Below are positions 59,664 to 64,000 of a stretch of 64,000 bases of DNA, piece after piece. Within the stretch, counting starts at the first letter, position 1. Every line of letters starts with the position of its first letter. Source of the DNA: Gammaproteobacteria bacterium (GTDB lineage: Bacteria > Pseudomonadota > Gammaproteobacteria > Pseudomonadales > UBA5518). Below the pieces are notes generated by a model. That model was not told the origin of the DNA and did no database searches. It saw only the letters and a list, made by a program, of their open reading frames with translations. The stretch lies in NCBI GenBank assembly GCA_016718385.1, contig JADKDK010000009.1, positions 1 to 64,000 of the forward strand. Reading direction: 5' to 3'. The translations under genes and the position numbers were made by a program.

Positions 59664-62537
59664 ATGGGCGCATACCAGTCGTGGCTCGATTCGGTTCGCG
59701 GCGAAGTCCCCGGGACAAGGTGGATCAGCGTCATCCTCCATGCGTGCGATACTCCCTCCGCCCTGAGTCGCACTCTCGCGGTTCTGGCACGTGCCTCGGT
59801 TGCGCCAATCGAGGTCGTGATACCCGCGGACCTGCTGGCCAGCATCGAAGCGCCTCCGCCTTCGCTGGCGATGTGCGTCGTCACGGTGGCCGCGGGCGAT
59901 GAGGGCGAGCGGCTCAATGCCTTGTGCGACGCGGCCGCCGGCGACTACCTGCTGGCGCTGCGTGCGACGGAGTCGATCGACGAGTCACGCTTCGCCGCGT
60001 TGGCGTCATCCCCAGCCACTGCGGACTGCTGGTCGATCGCGATAGCGGACGACCCGGCAGATCGGCGGCTGGACGCACTCCTGGCGCAATCGCCCACCCT
60101 CGGCTTTGCGCTGCTGGTCGCGGGAGACCGATTCGCCCTCGACGGTGCGATGCTCGTGCCGCGCGAGCTGCACCGGAGGACAGGCGGCTATCGCGCCGGG
60201 AGTGCCAGCGCGCTGCTGGATTACGCGTTGCGCCTGCTCTGGCAGGCCGAGCCCTTGCCGCTTCGTTACCTGCCGCAGTCCGCCCCGGCGACCCGCGATG
60301 GCCCGAAGGCACTCCCGGCGTGCATCAGCGATTACCTTCGAACGGCACTCGACGGCGAGACGGCGGCCAACGCCTTTGCGCCCGCGTTCGACTCGTGGGG
60401 GATATATCTTTGCCGCCAGGTGGTGAGCAGCGGCTTGTTTCCGGCCCCGGACGTGATGGCCCGCGTCAACAACGCCATCGCGAATTACCTGGAACACAAG
60501 CACGGACGAGTGATCCGGACCGAGGCGGGGTTGAACCTGGTTGGGCCGGCGCGCGGTGAATTCGGCCTTGCGGAGAACATGCGGGCTTTTGCCCGGGCGT
60601 GCCTCGAAGGCGGCATTCCCTGCGCCGTCAGGGACCTGAACCTTGCGCTGAGAACGCGCCAGGGCGATGTGTCCCTCGCCGAGCACTTCGCGGAGGAGGC
60701 ACCCCACGATTGTTCGGTGTTTTTCCTGAACCCGGATTCACGCCAACTCTACGATCAGTCACTCGATGCCGTCGTGTTCGAACGCACGACGCTCGATTTC
60801 CGGCACTACAAGATCGGCTACTGGTTCTGGGAGCTGGAGAAGATCCCGACGCAGTGGGACTACGCAATGTCGAAGGTGGACGAGATATGGGTCGCCACCG
60901 AGTTCGTTGCCACGGCAATCCGTGCCGTAACGGACAAGCCGGTCATCAAGATTCCCACCCCCATCGCCTTCGGGGTGACCGGCGATTACGACCGCCGCTA
61001 TTTCGATCTGCCCGAAGACAAGTTCCTGTTCCTGTTCAGCTTCGACTTCAATTCATTTTCCGCGCGCAAGAACCCGCACGGGCTCGTGCGCGCGTTCCGC
61101 AAGGCGTTTCCCGCGCACCGGCGCGACGTTGCCCTCGTCATCAAGTCGATAAACGGCGGCAACCGGCCCGATGCCGTGGAGGCGCTGTTCGACATGGCCC
61201 AGCACGATCCGCGCATCCTGCTGCGCGACGCGTTCCTGGGTCGCGACGAGGTATTCGGCTTGCAGAGTGTCATCGACTGCTTCGTGTCGCTGCACCGCGC
61301 CGAGGGCCTGGGCCTGGGGCTCGCTGAGTGCATGTACCAGGGCAAGCCCGTGATCGGCACGGGCTACTCCGGCAACCTGGAGTTCATGAACGAGCACAAC
61401 AGTGCCCTGGTCCGGTACGCGCTCGTGCCCATCGAGCGCGGCGAGTACCTGTACGACGATCCCGGATTCTTCTGGGCCGAGCCGGACGAGGATCATGCCG
61501 CGCAACTGATGCGCAGGATGGTGGACGACGTGGAATACCGTCGGCGCCTGGCCTTGCGCGGCCAGCAGGACCTGCGCGCCCGCTTCAGCAACGCATCGGC
61601 CGCGAAAGGCATTGCGCAACGGCTCGAGCAACTGGGCCTTCGCGATTCCACCGGAAAGGCGATGGGGAATCGCGAACGCAAGGCCGGAACCGACACTGAA
61701 CCGGGCGATCTCGACCAGGCATATCGCGCTCGCGGCAGCCATCCCGGGCTGGTTCACCTGCTGTCCAAGAGCCTGCCCAGATCCGGGCATCACCACCTGG
61801 TCGACATGCTCTCCTCGCTCTACGGGAAGGCGTTCGATTACTGCGAGTACTACCAGGTCCCGGAAGCGGAGTGCTGCAAGCAGGAACCATGCACGAGGTT
61901 CTGCAATCCGGCGCGATTCGCGGACCGTGGTGGTCACGTGTCGATGCAAAAGAGCCACGATTTCCAGCTCGCAGACCCGATCATGGCGGGGCGCCATTGG
62001 CTGAAGTACCTGGTCATGACGCGGGATTTCAGCTCCGCCGTTCAATCGGAGATCAAGCTGCTGCTGATCGATCGCCATGCCGGCTTCCTGGCAGGACACG
62101 GGATCGATGCGAAGCGCCTGTTGCAGCGCCATGAGAAATCGCTTTACCGCCGCGCGCTCGAACTCATCGACGGGGAAGGGCTGCGCCTGCCGCTGGCCAC
62201 TATCGACACCTTCCTGGACGAGCGTTTCGTCTATTATCGGCACTTCGCCCGGAAATGGCTGCAGTTCGCCCGGCGCCACCCCACCGATGCGCTCGTTATC
62301 CGTTACGACCATCTCGTCGGAGAACATCGCCGCGCGACCGTGGAGTCGCTCGTCGCGTTCATCGGCATCGATCCCGTGGTAGCCATCGACCGCGCGCTGG
62401 CCGACTGGCCCGTCCTGTCTATACACGACAGGAAAGCCGAGCAAAGCCAGGCAGCCGCGGAACTGGTCGAGGCCAGGCGCGGGATCCTGTCGCTCTACGA
62501 CGGCCAGCTGAGGCGGATGCAGCAACACTCCGGATGA
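59664..62537 (+). CDS. glycosyltransferase (GT4 type) fused to a sulfotransferase-like domain
   Basis: A protein of at least 957 residues; the frame is open from 59475 and probably joined to the SEC-C segment. An N-terminal part (to about 60520) is weakly GT-A-like (VILHACDTPSALSRTLAVLA, RRTGGYRAG). The GT4 part, about 60530-61640, is clear: GLNLVGPARGEFGLAENMRA, YKIGYWFWELEKIPTQWDYA, LFSFDFNSFSARKNPHGLVR, and the nucleotide-sugar motif HRAEGLGLGLAECMYQGKPV. From about 61740 to the end is a sulfotransferase-like domain: LSKSLPRSGHHHLVDMLSSL resembles the 5'-PAPS loop and LVMTRDFSSAVQSEIKLLL the 3'-phosphate site, with five Cys between. Likely makes and sulfates a surface glycan (inference). 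No membrane segment or signal peptide. Confidence 0.82.
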   Translation: MGAYQSWLDSVRGEVPGTRWISVILHACDTPSALSRTLAVLARASVAPIEVVIPADLLASIEAPPPSLAMCVVTVAAGDEGERLNALCDAAAGDYLLALRATESIDESRFAALASSPATADCWSIAIADDPADRRLDALLAQSPTLGFALLVAGDRFALDGAMLVPRELHRRTGGYRAGSASALLDYALRLLWQAEPLPLRYLPQSAPATRDGPKALPACISDYLRTALDGETAANAFAPAFDSWGIYLCRQVVSSGLFPAPDVMARVNNAIANYLEHKHGRVIRTEAGLNLVGPARGEFGLAENMRAFARACLEGGIPCAVRDLNLALRTRQGDVSLAEHFAEEAPHDCSVFFLNPDSRQLYDQSLDAVVFERTTLDFRHYKIGYWFWELEKIPTQWDYAMSKVDEIWVATEFVATAIRAVTDKPVIKIPTPIAFGVTGDYDRRYFDLPEDKFLFLFSFDFNSFSARKNPHGLVRAFRKAFPAHRRDVALVIKSINGGNRPDAVEALFDMAQHDPRILLRDAFLGRDEVFGLQSVIDCFVSLHRAEGLGLGLAECMYQGKPVIGTGYSGNLEFMNEHNSALVRYALVPIERGEYLYDDPGFFWAEPDEDHAAQLMRRMVDDVEYRRRLALRGQQDLRARFSNASAAKGIAQRLEQLGLRDSTGKAMGNRERKAGTDTEPGDLDQAYRARGSHPGLVHLLSKSLPRSGHHHLVDMLSSLYGKAFDYCEYYQVPEAECCKQEPCTRFCNPARFADRGGHVSMQKSHDFQLADPIMAGRHWLKYLVMTRDFSSAVQSEIKLLLIDRHAGFLAGHGIDAKRLLQRHEKSLYRRALELIDGEGLRLPLATIDTFLDERFVYYRHFARKWLQFARRHPTDALVIRYDHLVGEHRRATVESLVAFIGIDPVVAIDRALADWPVLSIHDRKAEQSQAAAELVEARRGILSLYDGQLRRMQQHSG

Positions 62538-62544
62538 CAGGTGC

Positions 62545-62569
62545 CGAAGGCGCTTCCTGCGCGCCTTCG
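62545..62569 (+). terminator. hairpin just after the glycosyltransferase/sulfotransferase gene
   Basis: A perfect 9-base stem CGAAGGCGC/GCGCCTTCG (62545-62553 and 62561-62569, 7-base loop) begins seven bases after the stop. It lacks a T run, so termination is plausible but not certain. Confidence 0.4.
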
Positions 62570-62684
62570 ACGGCATCCCGGCCCCGGCCCTTGCGATCCG
62601 AGGCGCGCGGACCGTAGCATCGGCGCCTCGATGTGAACCCGTGGCGCACACCGGCGCGAACACACTGCAGGGAGACGCAGGACA

Positions 62685-63908
62685 ATGAACCATTGCCCGA
62701 TGCACACGCTGCTGGACTTCGAGCGCTTTCGCCACGGCACGCCGCGCGAGCTGATCAACCGGCTGCGCGAGGAGCACCGCATCCTGTGGGAGACCGATGA
62801 CTACTCCGGCGGGCACTGGCTGCTGTTCCACCAGGACGACATCGACCACGTGCTGAAGACGCCGGAGCTGTTCACGAACAACTACAGCCCGATCCTCGAC
62901 GACTTCCCTGCGGAGATCCTCGCCGAACAGCAACAGAGCATGACCTTCATGGATCCGCCCGGGCACCGCAAGTACCGCTCGCTGGTGGATTACGCGTTCC
63001 GCCTGAAGCAGCTCGAGGCGCGCAAGCCGCTGATGCACCGGATTGCGCGGGAAACCGTCGACCGCGTGATCGATCGTGGCGAGTGCGAGTTCGTGAACGA
63101 GATCGCGATGCAGATGCCGATGCGCGTGATGTTCGCGCTGCTCGGCGTACGCGACCAGGACTTCGGCTACGTCGTGGACCTGGTGAACACGCTTGCGCTC
63201 GCCGACGACCCGGAGTTCGCCGAGAACCGCGCGCTCGGCTTCCAGGCCTCGATGGAGCTGATCGAATTCGGCACGCGCCTGGCCGCCGATCACCGCCGGA
63301 ACCCGCGCGACAGCATGACGATGGACGTGATCAACACCGCGATCGATGGTCGCGCGCTCGGCGACCGCGAATTCGGCCGCTTCTTCAACAACCTGGTCGT
63401 CGGCGGCCTCGAGACTACGCGCAACACGCTCGCGCTCGGCCTGCACCAGCTGATCCTGCACCCCGAGCAGTACCGCCTGCTCGAACAGGACCCGGGGCTG
63501 GTAGCCGGGGCGGTGGAGGAATTCCTGCGCCACCAGAACACCGTGGTCTACCTGCGCCGCACCGCGACGCGCGACATGGAGTACCTGGGCCAGCAGATCA
63601 GGAAAGGCGACAAGCTGGTGTGCGTACTCGGTGCGCCGAACCGCGACCCGGCCCTGTTCCCGGACCCCGACGCCTTCGACATCACGCGCCCGGTCAACAA
63701 CACGCGCAAGAACTACCGCACCTTCGGCCAGGGTCCGCACTACTGCGTGGGCGTGCACCAGGCGCGGCTCAACCTCGAGGTGATGCTGGAGGAGATCGTG
63801 CGTCGCATGACGGACTTCCGCCTGCTCGCCGCGCCGCGCCACGCGCGCTCGATCTTCATGGAGGGCTACAAGGAAATGCGCGTGGGCTTCGCGAGGCGTG
63901 CGGCATGA
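62685..63908 (+). CDS. cytochrome P450
   Basis: A 407-residue soluble bacterial P450 monooxygenase. The I-helix oxygen-binding motif is VVGGLETTRNTLALGLHQL (about residues 240-258), the ExxR salt bridge is in EEFLRHQ, and the heme loop FGQGPHYCVGVHQARLNLEV holds the axial Cys (about residue 355). The N-terminus has HWLLFHQDDIDHVLKTPELF and DPPGHRKYRSLVDYAF. The style is that of CYP families acting on steroids, terpenoids or alkyl chains; substrate unknown. No ferredoxin gene is adjacent, so redox partners are elsewhere. The stop overlaps an ATG at 63905 (ATGA). Confidence 0.93.
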   Translation: MNHCPMHTLLDFERFRHGTPRELINRLREEHRILWETDDYSGGHWLLFHQDDIDHVLKTPELFTNNYSPILDDFPAEILAEQQQSMTFMDPPGHRKYRSLVDYAFRLKQLEARKPLMHRIARETVDRVIDRGECEFVNEIAMQMPMRVMFALLGVRDQDFGYVVDLVNTLALADDPEFAENRALGFQASMELIEFGTRLAADHRRNPRDSMTMDVINTAIDGRALGDREFGRFFNNLVVGGLETTRNTLALGLHQLILHPEQYRLLEQDPGLVAGAVEEFLRHQNTVVYLRRTATRDMEYLGQQIRKGDKLVCVLGAPNRDPALFPDPDAFDITRPVNNTRKNYRTFGQGPHYCVGVHQARLNLEVMLEEIVRRMTDFRLLAAPRHARSIFMEGYKEMRVGFARRAA

Positions 63909-64000
63909 ACGACTGGGAACAACGTCTGCGCGCGGCGCCGGTCGGCTGTTTCAGATCGTGCTCTGGACGAACGCCGCGACGGCCGCCGGATCGATCAACG
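63905..64000 (+). CDS. partial ORF at the right edge, unidentified
   Basis: The ATG at 63905 overlaps the P450 stop by ATGA and begins MNDWEQRLRAAPV, a plausible protein start. After about 13 codons the same frame becomes Arg/Pro-rich, while the +2 frame reads LFQIVLWTNAATAAGSIN, so a frame error is possible. Alternatively the minus strand encodes a C-terminus (IDPAAVAAFVQSTI, TGA at 63953-63951). Too little sequence to decide. Confidence 0.3.
   Translation, partial: MNDWEQRLRAAPVGCFRSCSGRTPRRPPDRST

Noticed and set aside
61053..63842. A 929-codon minus-strand frame across the glycosyltransferase and P450 genes
   Set aside because: Antisense to two genes with clear motifs; composition (His/Arg/Ala/Val-rich) is typical of GC-rich shadow frames. 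The same applies to 45226-47853, 51439-53790 and 41756-43444.

Overview
The window is GC-rich, densely coded bacterial DNA, most likely from a gammaproteobacterium. The support is a complete 14-subunit NADH:quinone oxidoreductase operon with a fused nuoCD gene, ubiU/ubiV homologues, a TonB operon of the DUF3450/ExbB-like/TPR type seen in Gammaproteobacteria, and intergenic repeats resembling Pseudomonas-type REP sequences (GTAGGAGCGGGC core). Many catabolic genes (acyl-CoA dehydrogenase pair, enoyl-CoA hydratase, P450, LLM oxidoreductase, SDR, SnoaL-like proteins, D-aminoacylase-like amidohydrolases) suggest an aerobic degrader of hydrophobic compounds. No exact genus can be given. I recognise no rRNA, tRNA, CRISPR array or transposase.

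Layout. 0-4.3 kb: damaged ubiV and ubiU, a LysR regulator, a DUF1244 protein and an IclR regulator, nearly all with frameshifts. 4.1-8.5 kb: epoxide hydrolase, ferritin-like metal-dependent hydrolase, SDR, and a redoxin fused to a membrane domain. 8.6-13.4 kb (minus strand): a sulfation cassette of SnoaL-like protein, DUF1214 protein, sulfotransferase, APS kinase and ATP sulfurylase, which makes PAPS and uses it. 13.5-17.8 kb: D-aminoacylase-like amidohydrolase and TonB-dependent receptor. 18.1-25.6 kb: SnoaL-like protein, two alpha/beta hydrolases, LLM oxidoreductase, GDSL autotransporter, alanine/sodium symporter. 25.6-32.5 kb: YebC/PmpR, a SulP transporter coupled to a small HTH protein, DUF481 outer-membrane protein, a corrupted enoyl-CoA hydratase and two adjacent acyl-CoA dehydrogenases. 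32.8-40.3 kb (minus strand): a nine-gene TonB energy-transduction operon in which the DUF3450/ExbB-like pair occurs twice, once at each end. 40.6-55.2 kb (plus strand): nuoABCDEFGHIJKLMN. 55.3-64 kb: CBS protein, two amidohydrolases, a SEC-C/glycosyltransferase/sulfotransferase-like locus, a cytochrome P450 and a partial gene.

How the parts connect. Complex I builds the proton gradient that an ExbB/ExbD/TonB system spends, and the window has both a TonB-dependent receptor and that energiser. The PAPS cassette supplies the donor that any sulfotransferase needs; a second sulfotransferase-like domain lies 50 kb away fused to a glycosyltransferase, which points to sulfated glycans or lipids as a possible theme (inference).

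Sequence quality matters here. About ten genes are broken by single-base indels, several at homopolymers (nuoL at a T run, a hydrolase at a G run), and there are long poly-G runs near 29.9, 30.1 and 55.3 kb. I read most of the 'pseudogenes' as probable assembly or sequencing errors and give the reconstructed extents.
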